DNA of 64,000 bases from contig OZ025651.1 in the NCBI GenBank assembly GCA_964019335.1, positions 744,001-808,000 on the forward strand. Direction: 5' to 3'. Position 1 is the first letter of the stretch; each line of letters opens with the position of its first letter. The stretch comes from Diplonema japonicum. Taxonomy: Eukaryota; Euglenozoa; Diplonemea; Diplonemida; Diplonemidae. This document shows positions 10,053 to 21,004 of this stretch, in pieces. The position numbers and the translations under genes were made by a program. The notes below the pieces were generated by a model. That model saw only the letters and a program-made list of their open reading frames with translations. It had not been told where the DNA came from and ran no database searches.

Positions 10053-10136
10053 TTCGGGGTCCAGGATTTGATCTGGCGTCTTCAGGAGACGAGTGCGACG
10101 ACATAACCACTGAGCTACCACTGAGCTACGGCATGT
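10053..10136 (-). repeat. tRNA-like fragment with a duplicated A-box
   Basis: On the minus strand, GTAGCTCAGTGG (A-box-like) is followed by an anticodon-like hairpin (CGTC, TCCTGAA, GACG) and a T-arm (CCAG, ATCAAATC, CTGG; 10061-10076). The 11-mer CCACTGAGCTA is perfectly duplicated in tandem at 10107-10117 and 10118-10128. The 5' acceptor strand that should pair with the 3' side is missing. It lies at the truncation point of the piggyBac fragment. Confidence 0.5.
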
Positions 10137-10312
10137 TGCGCTTTTGCAAACGTCGCTCGACACATACATTAATCGCCTCGCAAAAATATGAGACGAAAAC
10201 CCGCTTAGTTTTGACATCAGTGTGAACATTTCGCAGAAGTGAACATAAAGGGTTCACAGTGTCCGAAATTTCCTCATTTAACTTTACAAAAATTAAATAA
10301 AATATCATATTG

Positions 10313-10450
10313 AATAAAAATCAGCCAGATATTTACTCGGAATTTTTTTTTTCACTCGTTTTTTTGAATTTCACTCGCTTCGCTCGTGAAATTCAACTAC
10401 TCGTGAAAAAAAAAAATTCCTCGTAAAAATCAGGTAATCTGATTTTTATT
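10313..10450. repeat. Foldback (hairpin) element B
   Basis: Outer arms AATAAAAATCAG (10313-10324) and exact complement (10439-10450). Inner 9-bp stem GAATTTCAC/GTGAAATTC encloses an apex at 10370-10390 that is the reverse complement of the apex of element A. Confidence 0.75.
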
Positions 10451-10457
10451 TAATAAA

Positions 10458-10565
10458 TACTGTAAAACGAATAATGTCGGACGGAAAAATTCTCGGACAG
10501 AAAAACTCCCGGACACCAAAAAAACCCGGACATTTTTCCGTCCGGGAGTTTTTCGTTTTACAGTA
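10458..10565. mobile_element. Short Tc1/mariner-like MITE
   Basis: 108 bp with perfect 12-bp terminal inverted repeats (TACTGTAAAACG at 10458-10469 and its complement at 10554-10565). The TA at each end fits the TA target duplication of Tc1/mariner elements. The interior repeats TCCGGAC-like and ACTCCCGGAC words. No coding capacity. Confidence 0.65.
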
Positions 10566-11970
10566 GTTATTTTTTTTTTTATATAGTTTTCTTGGGCCCC
10601 GTGGCGGTGCCTGTAGAGCCGAAAATAAAAATAAATAAGAAATAAAAATCCCTATTTTCCGGTGGAAAAAGTTTTGAAATTGAAAGAAAGTTCCGTAATT
10701 TGTCCGTATCCAATTTTCTTTTTGTTCGTATTAAGTCCAAACACGGTACCAGTGCTGTATTTTGATGTTTTTCTTTTTTTGATAAGCAACAAATCGCCGA
10801 GTCTGTCCTCTACAGAGGCTGGTGATACGGCAAGCAACACAAATATAGTTTAAACCTCCCCCCTCCCCCTCCCTGGTGGTCAATTACTACCGGCGACAAT
10901 AGATGGTTGGGGATTTCCCATTTTGGGATACCAATTGGGTCATGTATCTTAGTCATATTTCAGAGAATTTTCACGCGAAATTTATTTTATTTGATAAGCA
11001 CGTGAAGAAGACCAGTCAAGGGCGGGTGGCCTGTTCTGAAGGCAGGGCTTGTGCAATGGTGCAGGAGCGTCCGACAGGCTTCCCCCCCCCCTTTTTTTTC
11101 GTTTAGTACTTCATAAACTCTCCAAAAAAAAAAAAAAAAAAAAAAAGAAAGAAAGAAAGAAAGAAAGAAAAAACTGAAAGTGGGGAAAAAAACATGGGAA
11201 GGGACAGCTTACGGCCTAAGGCGTCGGGGACAACATTTTCTTTTTAATTTTCTCTTTAAAAAAAAAACAAAAAACAAAACCCCCCCCCCCCCGTTCAGTC
11301 TTCCATTGGCATATCTGTACCCCTTTCGGAGTTATTAATTCCTCCCTTTTGCTATTGTCTAACTTCTGTGCACCCTTGCCTCGATTCAAAAATCTTTTAT
11401 ATTTTTACTTACACGAATCCGCTTCTATCTCTTGATCCCCCCTTTTTTTTTCGTTTCGGGGACCGCAGCAGAGCATAGGGAAAGAGTCAAAAATAAATGA
11501 CACCTATTCCTAACGAATCTGCCGTGTTTTCTTTTCTTCTTCTTTTTTTATATATTTTTTTATACTTTCTTCCTGCACACCTCACACAAAATAGAGGGAG
11601 GGAGGGAGGGAGGGGAGGAGGGAGGAAAGGGTGAAGGGAGGGGGTCAAAACCGAAAAAATGGCTGATGCAAAACCTGACTTGATTAAGGTCATGCTAACA
11701 GGGAAATCATGGCCCATGACTGATGTATGTCAATCCACACTCACACCCTCCCCCCCTCTCCTCTTTTCTTTTGTAAAACACCTCAAAAACACAGCCCAAA
11801 GCCGAAACAAACGTGTCAGTACGAATTAAGCGAAATGCGAACCTCCAGGCTTACACAAAGCTAATGTCAACGAAGCTAAAAAGAGTATGGAAAAAAAAAA
11901 AAGAAAAGGGGAAAAAGAAACCTTCTAGGATAACTTCGACGGCCTCACCCTCTGCAAAGCAAAAGGGACG
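10566..11970. other. Intergenic; no gene seen
   Basis: Mixed AT-rich DNA with an A run and GAAA repeats near 11124-11172, a C run near 11281-11292 and a GGGA repeat near 11594-11645. None of the short frames carries a recognisable motif. Confidence 0.55.
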
Positions 11971-14499
11971 ATGACCACAGGGTACACTGCAGGGGACCCG
12001 GTCGACATGTCTGCGCCCGCCCCCGTGGCTGCGGAAAAAAAAACAGTGGTGCTTTACATACTGGAAGGTGACGCACCACCGCCTAAACCAAAACCGAAGG
12101 GCAAGGCCGGGAAGGGTCCTCCCCCAAACCCAACGGCAAAGAAAACCAACGCTCCGCCGAAACCCCCAACGAGTCCGAAGACTAAGGGTGCAACATCTCC
12201 TAAAGCCCCTGTTAGCCCGAAAAGTCCGAAATCCCCGAAATCCCCGAAATCTGCCAAGGGGAAAAAAGGTCCACCAAAGAAAAAGGCGGAAACAAGCGAA
12301 CCCGCAGCCGAGAGTAAACCCGAGGCGGTAGAAGAACCTGCAGCATCGGTTCCCCCGACCCCCGCTGCACCGGCGCATGCAGGGGCGTTGGTCGGGTTGC
12401 CCCCATCACCTCTTGTCCCGCCGCCCATTCACAAGCACCCTTACCAACCCTACGAGCTGAACCCACGGAAGGAAGAGTACAGAAGACAATTGGTCGAATT
12501 CTACATGAAACACAACCCGAGAAAGGTCTCGCAGGTGGGGAACATCCTCAAAGCATGGGAAGGCGATGAGGACCTACTCATGCTCGACCTCAAACAAAAA
12601 TACGAAGCTCCAAAAGAAGCACTTCACCTATCAATGACAACCGCAGGAGATTCCGCCTACGGCACCCGAAACGGGTCGCCAGGTAGGGTGTCACTCGACC
12701 CACGCCTGGCAGCTCTCTCTCAAGAACAAGAATTGAAATTAAAACGAGAGGAGGACAAGATGAACACGGAGGTTAAGTCGCGTCTCGACTCTGCCTTGAG
12801 AGACCTGCAGGAGCTCAGACGGCGTGAAGGGATGGAACGAGAGGAACGTGAAATGAAGGAAAGAAGAGACCGCGAGGAACGAGACATCGTAAGAAGGAGG
12901 GAAACGGAACGCAGCAATGCAGAAAGACGAGCTTTGGAAGACATGATTCGGGACAGGGAACACGTCAATCGATTAAAGGAAGAGGACAACGAGAGGAAGG
13001 AACGTGAGCTGACACGGCGGCATGATACATTACTCGCTGAACGAGAAACCTTGGCAAGACAAGACCTTGAAACCCGCTATCAACTGGAAGAAGAGGAGGC
13101 CTCCGCCAAACGGCGCACAAACATGCTCCTCGACAGCATCCTTGGTACAAACCCTTCCGCGCCAGCACCATCAGCAACAGACCCCCTTATGTCCCTTCAG
13201 TCTGAAAACCAACAGCTTATGGTCGAAGTCCAACGGCTTCAATCCGTGTTGAAAGCATCCCCGTCGCCTCAAAGAAACGCCCCGCCTTCTCCGAAGTCCT
13301 CGAAGTCCCCCAAATCAAAACCAAGCCAAACCAAACCACCGGAAACACCAAAATCACCTTCCGAGCCACGGCAAGAAACGTACTCGAAAGAAGCACAACA
13401 GGTCCGGGCTGTCTTGGAGAAAGCGGGTCTTGGGAAGTACGCGGATTTGTTCGCCGCACACGATTTCGATTTGCCGGCGTTTAGAAAGGTAACAGATGAA
13501 GATTTGCAAGGGTTGGGGATCACCGCGGTGGGGGGAAGGAAGAGGATCCTAGCGGAAGCGGAGAGAGAGCGTTTGGCGCAGAGCGTGAGGGACGGGATGG
13601 CATCGAAACCGTTGGTGCTCCCCACACCGCCTCCCCCGACGCAGGCGTCGACGGGGTTCGCTGAACAAACCGCCGCAGCGTCACGATTCGTCAACATGGA
13701 GAAAAGACTGGACGACGGGTTCGGACAACTGACTGATCTGTTACAACCTCAACAACAGCAGCAGCAACAGACGCGAAGTGTTGTTCCAGATGGAAATCTC
13801 GCATGGCATCGGGACCTTCTCGTGAAGTTCTACACGCAGAACGACCCCGTGAAGATCCCACTCATCGACCAGATTCTGGACGAATATCATACTAGGCTCC
13901 CGGAGCTGTACCAAACCCTGTCGGCCGTTTACGATGTCGAGCGCAGCCCTTACTCGGACAAGGTTAACAGCACTCTGGTGAAAACCAACCCTGGGAGAGG
14001 CGCTGCTTGTGAGATCTTGTGCCGGTTGTGTAAAGGCCGTGAAGCTGAGCTTCTCGAGCACCTGATTCTAGATGGTAAGGAGGCCGGTATGGACAGCATA
14101 GGGAACTGGAGCGAAGTAGTCGGGGATGATGGAAGGGTTTACTACTATTCGTTGGTCGCTGGTGAGGCGCAGTGGTCCTGCCCTGTTGTTCTTGCCGCAA
14201 AGGATTCGATCGTCCGGGATAAGATTTTAACGCAGGTTTCGGCGCCTCCCCCTGTGCCGACATTTAGCTCGTTGCCCCCTACCACTACTAGTGCGCCCAA
14301 CCCTTCCCCTCAGGAGTCGTTTACTTACGCACCTCAGTCGCGTACACAGACTAGGGTTGCCCATTACAAGGCGTGGCTGCTTGCGTTTTTCTTAAAACAC
14401 GATCCTGTTAAGGTTCACGATGTTGACAGCATCCTTCTTGCTTACAGGGATCAAGAGGACCTTATGGTGGAAACGTTCAGGCAGCAGTATGAGAATTGA
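11971..14499 (+). CDS. SAM- and WW-domain protein with three FYxxxxP repeat modules
   Basis: An 842-residue protein. The N-terminus (about 1-160) is disordered, rich in Pro/Lys with SPKSPK repeats. Three copies of a roughly 45-residue module follow the pattern Y..LL.FY..H.P.K...V..IL..Y...E.L....: about 168-212 (LVEFYMKHNPRKVSQVGNIL), 611-655 (LLVKFYTQNDPVKIPLIDQI) and 798-842 (LLAFFLKHDPVKVHDVDSIL). Residues 250-390 form a charged single helix or coiled coil. A SAM domain lies at about 477-540 (VLEKAGLGKYADLFAAHDFD...LGI). A WW domain lies at about 711-740 (NWSEVVGDDGRVYYYSLVAG...W..P). I recall similar FY/P modules in trypanosomatid hypothetical and flagellar proteins, but cannot name a family. 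A scaffold role is inference. The ATG at 12007 is an alternative start. Confidence 0.8.
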   Translation: MTTGYTAGDPVDMSAPAPVAAEKKTVVLYILEGDAPPPKPKPKGKAGKGPPPNPTAKKTNAPPKPPTSPKTKGATSPKAPVSPKSPKSPKSPKSAKGKKGPPKKKAETSEPAAESKPEAVEEPAASVPPTPAAPAHAGALVGLPPSPLVPPPIHKHPYQPYELNPRKEEYRRQLVEFYMKHNPRKVSQVGNILKAWEGDEDLLMLDLKQKYEAPKEALHLSMTTAGDSAYGTRNGSPGRVSLDPRLAALSQEQELKLKREEDKMNTEVKSRLDSALRDLQELRRREGMEREEREMKERRDREERDIVRRRETERSNAERRALEDMIRDREHVNRLKEEDNERKERELTRRHDTLLAERETLARQDLETRYQLEEEEASAKRRTNMLLDSILGTNPSAPAPSATDPLMSLQSENQQLMVEVQRLQSVLKASPSPQRNAPPSPKSSKSPKSKPSQTKPPETPKSPSEPRQETYSKEAQQVRAVLEKAGLGKYADLFAAHDFDLPAFRKVTDEDLQGLGITAVGGRKRILAEAERERLAQSVRDGMASKPLVLPTPPPPTQASTGFAEQTAAASRFVNMEKRLDDGFGQLTDLLQPQQQQQQQTRSVVPDGNLAWHRDLLVKFYTQNDPVKIPLIDQILDEYHTRLPELYQTLSAVYDVERSPYSDKVNSTLVKTNPGRGAACEILCRLCKGREAELLEHLILDGKEAGMDSIGNWSEVVGDDGRVYYYSLVAGEAQWSCPVVLAAKDSIVRDKILTQVSAPPPVPTFSSLPPTTTSAPNPSPQESFTYAPQSRTQTRVAHYKAWLLAFFLKHDPVKVHDVDSILLAYRDQEDLMVETFRQQYEN

Positions 14500-15090
14500 A
14501 AGACGTGAATGGAGGGGGAAAAAAAAGGTTTTTTTTAATCAATCCCTTGCCTCTTCGCCGTACCCCCCCCCCATTTTCTTTTGTTTTGTTTTTTATTTTC
14601 CTTTACTGAGGGTAGACTCCTCTACCCGTGAAAAAAAAAAAGATGCTGAATGTAAAACGGTTTTTTTGTTGAAAAAAAGTAGGAAGTGGGGGGAAGAGGC
14701 AGGCATTTGGTCGGCTTTTAGCACTGCAGGCTGTACGAGAAAAAAGAAAAAAAAAAAAACCGACTTCTGCACAAAGAAAGAAAAACCAACAAATACCCCC
14801 CCCCCCCCCCCATTCTCCTGTCTATTCCCCCCCCTTTCCCAGTTGTTATCTTTTAGTCTTCCCCTTTTTTTGAACCCCCTCCTCCCCCGCTTTGCTCTCT
14901 TTTGAAAAAAAAACCCTCCACCCCTCCTTGTGTAAAAGTTATTGTATCCCTGTTGCTTTTGTTTCCCCCTCTTTTTTTTTTTTGTAAAATGTTTTTTTTT
15001 CTTGTTTTTCTTTTTTTTTTTTTGCTCATCACCATTAGAACATCACAGTAACGGAAACAGAAAAATAAAGGGAGGGGAGGGGGGAAGAAA
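14500..15090. other. Intergenic; no gene seen
   Basis: T/C-rich and A-rich homopolymers with C runs. It ends in AACATCACAG (about 15042-15051), a plausible trans-splice acceptor for the next gene, then an A/G-rich leader. Confidence 0.6.
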
Positions 15091-15591
15091 ATGGGCCTCT
15101 TGAATCGAGAGGAGGAGCTTGATGTCCTACGGGCAGAGGTCGCGCTACAAGAAGAGAAGGTACGGGGGATGAAGGAGGCACAGAAGGTGAGGCAGAAGCT
15201 GGTGGCGTCAATGTTGAGTGCGATAAGAGAAGTGGGCGAGTCCAGAATAGGCATCGAAAAGGTCATGGCACCTGAAGACGGAGACAAAGACAAGGAGCAG
15301 GAAGAATACACGGAAGATGGCACCGACGCCTTCGACTCCTACGAGCCGAACAGCGACAGCGAGGAACAGATCAGCACCGTGACCCTCCCGCAGCACTGCA
15401 CCCACACCACCGCAACCGAGTTTCTAACCTCGCAGTTCGCTTCAAACTACGTCCTCTCCATCACCGCATACGGCAAGGCTGCGGCTGTCCTGTCATCTAT
15501 CGTTACACAACCAGGGTACACGGTGAAAAAGTTGCAGACCACACTGCACGGCGGCGAGGGCGGCCTCGTGGTGGTACTGATGGAAACATAG
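15091..15591 (+). CDS. Hypothetical protein, 166 residues
   Basis: Not recognised. Residues 5-60 are predicted helical/coiled coil (REEELDVLRAEVALQEEKVR). Residues 75-105 are acidic and low complexity. The C-terminal 55 residues look like a small alpha/beta unit (YVLSITAYGKAAAVLSSIVT, ending GGLVVVLMET). The start follows a CATCACAG acceptor-like site and an A/G-rich leader. Codon choice (many G/C third positions) matches neighbouring genes, which supports real coding. It lies 116 bp upstream of the decarboxylase with no visible functional link. Confidence 0.65.
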   Translation: MGLLNREEELDVLRAEVALQEEKVRGMKEAQKVRQKLVASMLSAIREVGESRIGIEKVMAPEDGDKDKEQEEYTEDGTDAFDSYEPNSDSEEQISTVTLPQHCTHTTATEFLTSQFASNYVLSITAYGKAAAVLSSIVTQPGYTVKKLQTTLHGGEGGLVVVLMET

Positions 15592-15707
15592 AATATTAAA
15601 AAAAGAAACCTTTTTTTTTTTTTTGCATCTTTTTTCCCCCCACTACTTTTTTTCAAAAAAAAAAACCCCCACCCCACCCAGACGTGACAAAAAAAATACA
15701 AAAGAAA

Positions 15708-17063
15708 ATGACGGAAGTTGAAGCGTTTGCAAAACGTGCGGATAAGGTATCGGGTGTGGTGAAGGCAGCGGTGGATCAAGCCCTGCTGCCCAGCTTTAAG
15801 GAGAGCGCCCCTTCGTGCGATCTGTACGACCTTGACGCGCTCGATGGAAGGTTGAAGGAGATGCGGGAAGCGTTCCCGGAGGACTTCGTCAAGAACGCGG
15901 TGGCCGTGAAGGCGAACCCGACGGCAGGCATCCTCTCCCGCGTGGTGAACGCGGGTATCGGTCTGGAGTGCGCCTCGGTAGGAGAAGTGATGCACTCCAT
16001 ATCAATGGGCGCAGAACACGTCATCTTCGACTCCCCATGCAAATCCAAAGCTGACCTCCAAGAGGTGCTCTTAAAGCACTCCCACACCTACGTCAACCTT
16101 GACAACGAACGTGAGTTCGACGACATTAACGAGATCGTCCAAGAGAACCCTTCCTGGGACTTCTCGCGTCGTGTGGGTCTGCGCATCAACCCTGTCGTGG
16201 GTGCTGGTGCCATCGCGTCTGTGTCCACTGCTGCAAGGGGTTCCAAATTCGGTCTCCCCCTTGTGGAAGAAACCCGGGATCGACTTGTCAACCTTTACAA
16301 GGACAACAAATGGCTGCAAGGCGTGCACATCCACGTCGGTTCGCAGGGCTGCTCCATGGACATGCTTGTCAGCGGTGCTGAGAAAATCCTTGCTTTCGTC
16401 AAACTCCTCGAAGACAATGGCTGCACCATCAAGGTTATTGACATTGGTGGCGGGCTCCCCACCTCCTACAAGGAGAACGACGAAGCCCATGCCTTTGCCA
16501 ACTACAGGAAGGCCCTTAACGATGCCGTCCCGCAGCTTTTCTCCGGAAAGTACACCATCATGACGGAGTTCGGCCGTTGTGTGTTGACAAAGCCTGGTAT
16601 CACATTGTCGCGTGTTGCTGCTGTCAAGGGTGCTCCTTACCACGCTGAGACACCTCTTGTTGTGGCGCATGTTGGGTCTAACCAGTTTGTGAGAGAGGCG
16701 TACCTTGGTGACCAGTGGAGACATCGGTTCACAGTGTTGTCTGCCTCTGGTGCGCCGCATTCTGGTCAGGGTGAGCTGCAGATGCATGATATTTGCGGTC
16801 CGTTGTGCTTCCAGGGTGACTACCTTGGCAAGAAGCACGAGCTCCCCACCGCAACAGCTTCCAATGATGTGTTGGTGATTCATGACACAGGAGGCTACAC
16901 CCTTGCCATGTACTCGAAGTACAACTCCAGACAATCCGGTCCTGTGTACGGGTACAGGAAGGCCGATGCTGGGTACTCGTTCTTCGTGCTGAAGCCGAGG
17001 GAGACCATTGAGGAGGTGAACAACTTCTGGGGGCCCAAGGAGATTCTCCCTGTTAAGAACTAG
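15708..17063 (+). CDS. lysA: Diaminopimelate decarboxylase (group IV PLP decarboxylase)
   Basis: It removes CO2 from meso-diaminopimelate to give L-lysine, the last step of the DAP route. The 451-residue intronless protein has the alanine-racemase-like barrel motifs: PLP lysine in VAVKANP (Lys68), HVGSQG, the glycine-rich phosphate loop IDIGGGLPTS, EFGRCVLTKPG, DICGPLCFQGDYL with the second-subunit Cys, and DTGGYTLAMYSKYNSR. An ornithine/arginine-type decarboxylase is the main alternative; the CGP.C..D motif alone does not exclude it. I start at the first ATG (15708, MTEVEAFAKRADK). Extending upstream would need a GTG codon in a homopolymer-rich leader. Confidence 0.8.
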   Translation: MTEVEAFAKRADKVSGVVKAAVDQALLPSFKESAPSCDLYDLDALDGRLKEMREAFPEDFVKNAVAVKANPTAGILSRVVNAGIGLECASVGEVMHSISMGAEHVIFDSPCKSKADLQEVLLKHSHTYVNLDNEREFDDINEIVQENPSWDFSRRVGLRINPVVGAGAIASVSTAARGSKFGLPLVEETRDRLVNLYKDNKWLQGVHIHVGSQGCSMDMLVSGAEKILAFVKLLEDNGCTIKVIDIGGGLPTSYKENDEAHAFANYRKALNDAVPQLFSGKYTIMTEFGRCVLTKPGITLSRVAAVKGAPYHAETPLVVAHVGSNQFVREAYLGDQWRHRFTVLSASGAPHSGQGELQMHDICGPLCFQGDYLGKKHELPTATASNDVLVIHDTGGYTLAMYSKYNSRQSGPVYGYRKADAGYSFFVLKPRETIEEVNNFWGPKEILPVKN

Positions 17064-17965
17064 GTGGGGAAAAAAAGAAAAAAAAACACGTTCTCGCTCC
17101 CCCTCCCCCTTTTTTTTTCCATCATTGGTGTTTCATATGACAGGAAGGCGGTTGCTGTAGTGTTTGAAGAAAAAAAAAGAGAGAAAGAAAGAGGTGGCGA
17201 ACCAAGCTGCTTCCCTCGGTTTTATTTTTTGGTTTTTTTTTGTAAACGACGATCAGGACCTGCTCACGGAGAAGGCCGCAAGGATGCGATACATCTTGGG
17301 TCGCATCCAGAAATGCTCAGCACGCTGTGGAAGGTCAGCCTTCCCCGCCAACGCCAAATCAAGGGTGCATACCCTTCGACATCTTGGGGGCCCGACGGCA
17401 CACGGCTACGACAGGAGACCACTCTTCTCCTCGAGCCAAACCCCCCCCTACCTAGCACGACTCCAAGCAGTGTTTCTCGCCCAGATGCCGTCCATCTCAT
17501 CGCGACAAACAGCCACCGCAGGCACCAGACAGCAACCGCAGAACGGTGACCGATTAGTGTGAATTTCTACCTGAACAGTGAGCACCCCCATGCACACTGA
17601 AATTTTATCGAGTTTTTTGTTGTCCCTACACTTTAAAAAAAGAAAGAAGGTTCGCAGTGGGCAATCCCCCTCCTCCCCCTTTTCCAGAATATTCCCCTCC
17701 CCACCCTTTTCCACCATATCTTTTCCTTTTTTTTTTCTTTTTTTCTTCCGTACCCCCAGCCTCCGCGATTTTTCTTCTTCTTTTTTTGCAAGTGATATCG
17801 ATGACCCCCCCACACCCCCATTCTTCTGCACGCCTTTTTCAATAGTTTTTTTTTTTGTTCTTCTTTGTTTGATTTCAAACAAAAAAACAAAAAGGAGAAG
17901 GGAGGGCGAAGGGTGAGGGAAAAGAAAAGGGGGGTCCCCCCCCTCTCCCCCCCAACCTTCCCATA
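17064..17965. other. Intergenic with a dispersed-repeat copy
   Basis: 17250-17560 is noticeably less homopolymeric than usual spacer. It includes a segment (17421-17497) repeated at about 23666-23750. Frames here have no recognisable domain; the segment may be an old element or pseudogene. The rest is T/C-rich spacer. Confidence 0.5.
17421..17497. repeat. Dispersed repeat R1, copy 1
   Basis: Shares TCTTCTCCTCGAGCCAAAC, CTACCTAGCACGACTCCA and TTTCTCGCCCAGATGCCGTC in the same order with about 23666-23750. On the minus strand both read DGIWARN...WSRAR. Nature unknown. Confidence 0.7.
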
Positions 17966-20900
17966 ATGGAAGAATATAAAAAAAAAGTGGAACCCAAAAC
18001 GAAAGAGGAGTATGCCGCCATGATCCGCGAGAAGCAGGTGCGGGTCGTGAACATGCAGAAGGATCAAGCCGCCATATTCGAGTTTCAGGTCCCATTCGAG
18101 GCCTTCATGACGGAGATGGGGGTGAAGTCGAAGCCGAACCTGTACAGTGCACCATTCGAAATAGGCAACTTTGTGTGGAAGGTGTTATTTACCACCGACG
18201 AACAGTGCCTGTCTGTCTTTCTCGACAACACCCACGTGAAGGACGCAGAACCAGGATGGCAGTGCTCCTGTATTTTCCGATTCGAGCTCAAGGGAGCCGA
18301 CTATGGAGGCCACTCCGACAGTTACACATTTATGCCCAATAAACACAATGATAGAGGCTACCCGAAATTCCACCATTTGGATCGCGTCGCACGCGTTCTC
18401 ACGCCAGGCGAGTACAACGGCGAAACATATGATTTCTTCACAATTCGCGTCTCTGTTAGAGACACTCAAACACAGAAAAACCAGGAGTTAAAAGAAGCGG
18501 GGTTGATCAAACAGCAAACAGGATGCGTTGGACTTCGGAACCAAGGTGCTACATGTTACTTAAACTCGTTTCTGCAAACTCTTTTCCACCTCCCTGCGGT
18601 GAGGGCCGCAACGTACCGGTTGCCCGGTACCGTTGCAAACCGCACATCTGAGAAGAAAGCAAACATGGCGTATCAACTCGCAAAGCTGTTCTACAAAATG
18701 CAAACATACCAAGAACCCCCCCGCACGACAGAACTGACAGAATCGTTCGGGTGGACAAAGGCAGAAGCCTTCGAGCAGCATGATGTACAAGAGCTTGCTC
18801 GCATTCTTCTCGACAACCTTGAGACGAAAATGGCAGGCACACCCGATGAAAAGACAATCCGGCATCTCTTCATGGGGAAGGTCCGGAAGTTCGTGAAATG
18901 CCGCAACCTGGACTACACCTCCTCGCGTATCGACAACTTCTACGATATCCAGTTGCAAGTAAAAGGTTGCCGATACTTATCGAAAAGCATCGAGCACGAG
19001 TTGAAACAAGAGGAACTAGTTGGCGACAACAAGTACCACTGTGTCGACGAGGACCGGGGCATCGACAGCAAACAAGACGCGGACATGGGCCTGGAATTCT
19101 TAGTCCTCCCGCCAGTTCTCGTCATGCACTTAAGGCGGTTTGAGTACGATCTCAACACCTTTCAATACGACAAGATCAACGACTGTTTTGAGTTCCCGGA
19201 GCACCTCGACATGGAACCGTATCTCCGCACTGTCTCGGGAAATGTAACATCTCCTGCACCACACGCTGCTGTTGGTTCCGACTGCACCGACGACGAATGG
19301 GACAGACAGTTGGCCTCATCCGCCGATCAACATTACAAACTCCACTCCGTCCTGGTTCACTCCGGTTTCATGCACGGAGGCCATTACCATGCGTACATCG
19401 CACCCGGCGACGGGAAATCCTGGTACCGGTTCAACGATTCTGTCGTCACGAAAGTCGGGAAGGAAGCTGCTGTCAACGACAACTACGGTGGAAAACACGC
19501 GACTCGGTTCTGGTTGGAACAAAGCCACAAAGACACCTCAGCATACATGCTTGTCTATATCAAGAAGGACAGGTGGGACGAAATTGTCAACCATCTACCG
19601 TGTGAAATCCCGCCCGGGTTAAAACAAGACTTCACAGCGGAAGACGCTGCCGAGGCTAAAATCGAACAAGAAACAAAACAAGCCCATCTCTATAACTACT
19701 ACGTCCCTCTGAGAATACCTGATGTCAAAGCATTCGTCGACAGTGAAACAGGACAGCTCGGCCTGCTTCCCGACGGGAAAAAAATGAGCAAATCCGCTAT
19801 CCGAGTACCAAAAGACACTGAATGCACGGAAGACATCATCTCCGACGCTCTGGACTCCACGAAAGTGTTGAGAATGTGGCCGACGACACACAGCATTTCC
19901 TTGAAAAGCCAGCAACACGGGTATCCATTACCTGATGTGTCTCTTCATAGCATCTCGGAGGGGAGGGCCAAATCTGTTACACCCGTTTTCATTGTTCCCG
20001 AGAAACCAAAAGGCACACCCTTGGAAAACACAACGTTGGTGTTTATAAAGGAGTACCGGGCGTCGCAAGGGAGGCTGTTTTTCAAGGACGCACTTTATCT
20101 AGACCCGAACCAGTTCGTGGTGGACCAGATAGACGGGTGCGAGCCGTATCTTGAGGCGGATCGTTCGCTTGTGCAGCTTCCGCCAAATGCGTTGCCTGTG
20201 GAGGGGGCCATTTATGTAGTGGTCTGTGTGTCGTCGCCGTTGCACTCACCAAAAGGGTGTTTTGACCCCCCACCTACAGAGGAAGAAATTAATAAAGCAG
20301 AGAACAGAATTGCTATGTACGGTATAGATAGGAGCAACGTGTTCTGTGAAGGCGCCACGCTTGTGAAAAACTGCGGCAGCGAAGAAGTTCATGAAGCGGT
20401 AAGAACGCTGAACCACCCTGCTGTTAGGGTATGTGGCAATTTCTTTTTAGAAAACAAAATTTAAAAAACAATTCTCAGGACAAACCCCCGCCCCCACCCA
20501 CCGTGACTGATTACTACCGTCTTGTCAGAGTTGTTTCTGCAGCTCATTTCTACCCCTTGTCTGACACCGGGAAGAAAATAGAAGGGAAGTCTATTACACT
20601 CCGTGTCTATGGGGCGTGGACCCCTGCTGACGTTGTAAAGGTGCTTGCACCGAAAGCAAAATGGGGGCCGTCGAAAATCCGTCTTTGGTCGCTCACGCAA
20701 GACAGAGCGGACCAGCAGTTCCTCGACGGGACCCTCTCACAGCTGATGCCTAGAATGGCACAGAGCGCACACAACGAACTAGGGTTTGATTTTTTCCCTT
20801 CTTTTTTTACCCAATAAACTCCTTAGGTATGAGCTTCTCGACTATCCGCTTAGCGAACTCGAGGACAGCAACATGCAAGAGCTGCATCTTGCCTTTTTGT

Positions 20901-20967
20901 CGAACAAACTGAAGGTAGTGGCCCGGCCTAAGTTTTTGATAGAGTTGACGGCGACCGTGGAGGAGGT

Positions 20968-21004
<37 letters not shown>

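Noticed and set aside
15684-15707. Upstream extension of the decarboxylase
   Set aside because: Would need GTG as start and adds only TKKIQKK from an A-run leader; ATG at 15708 fits the family.
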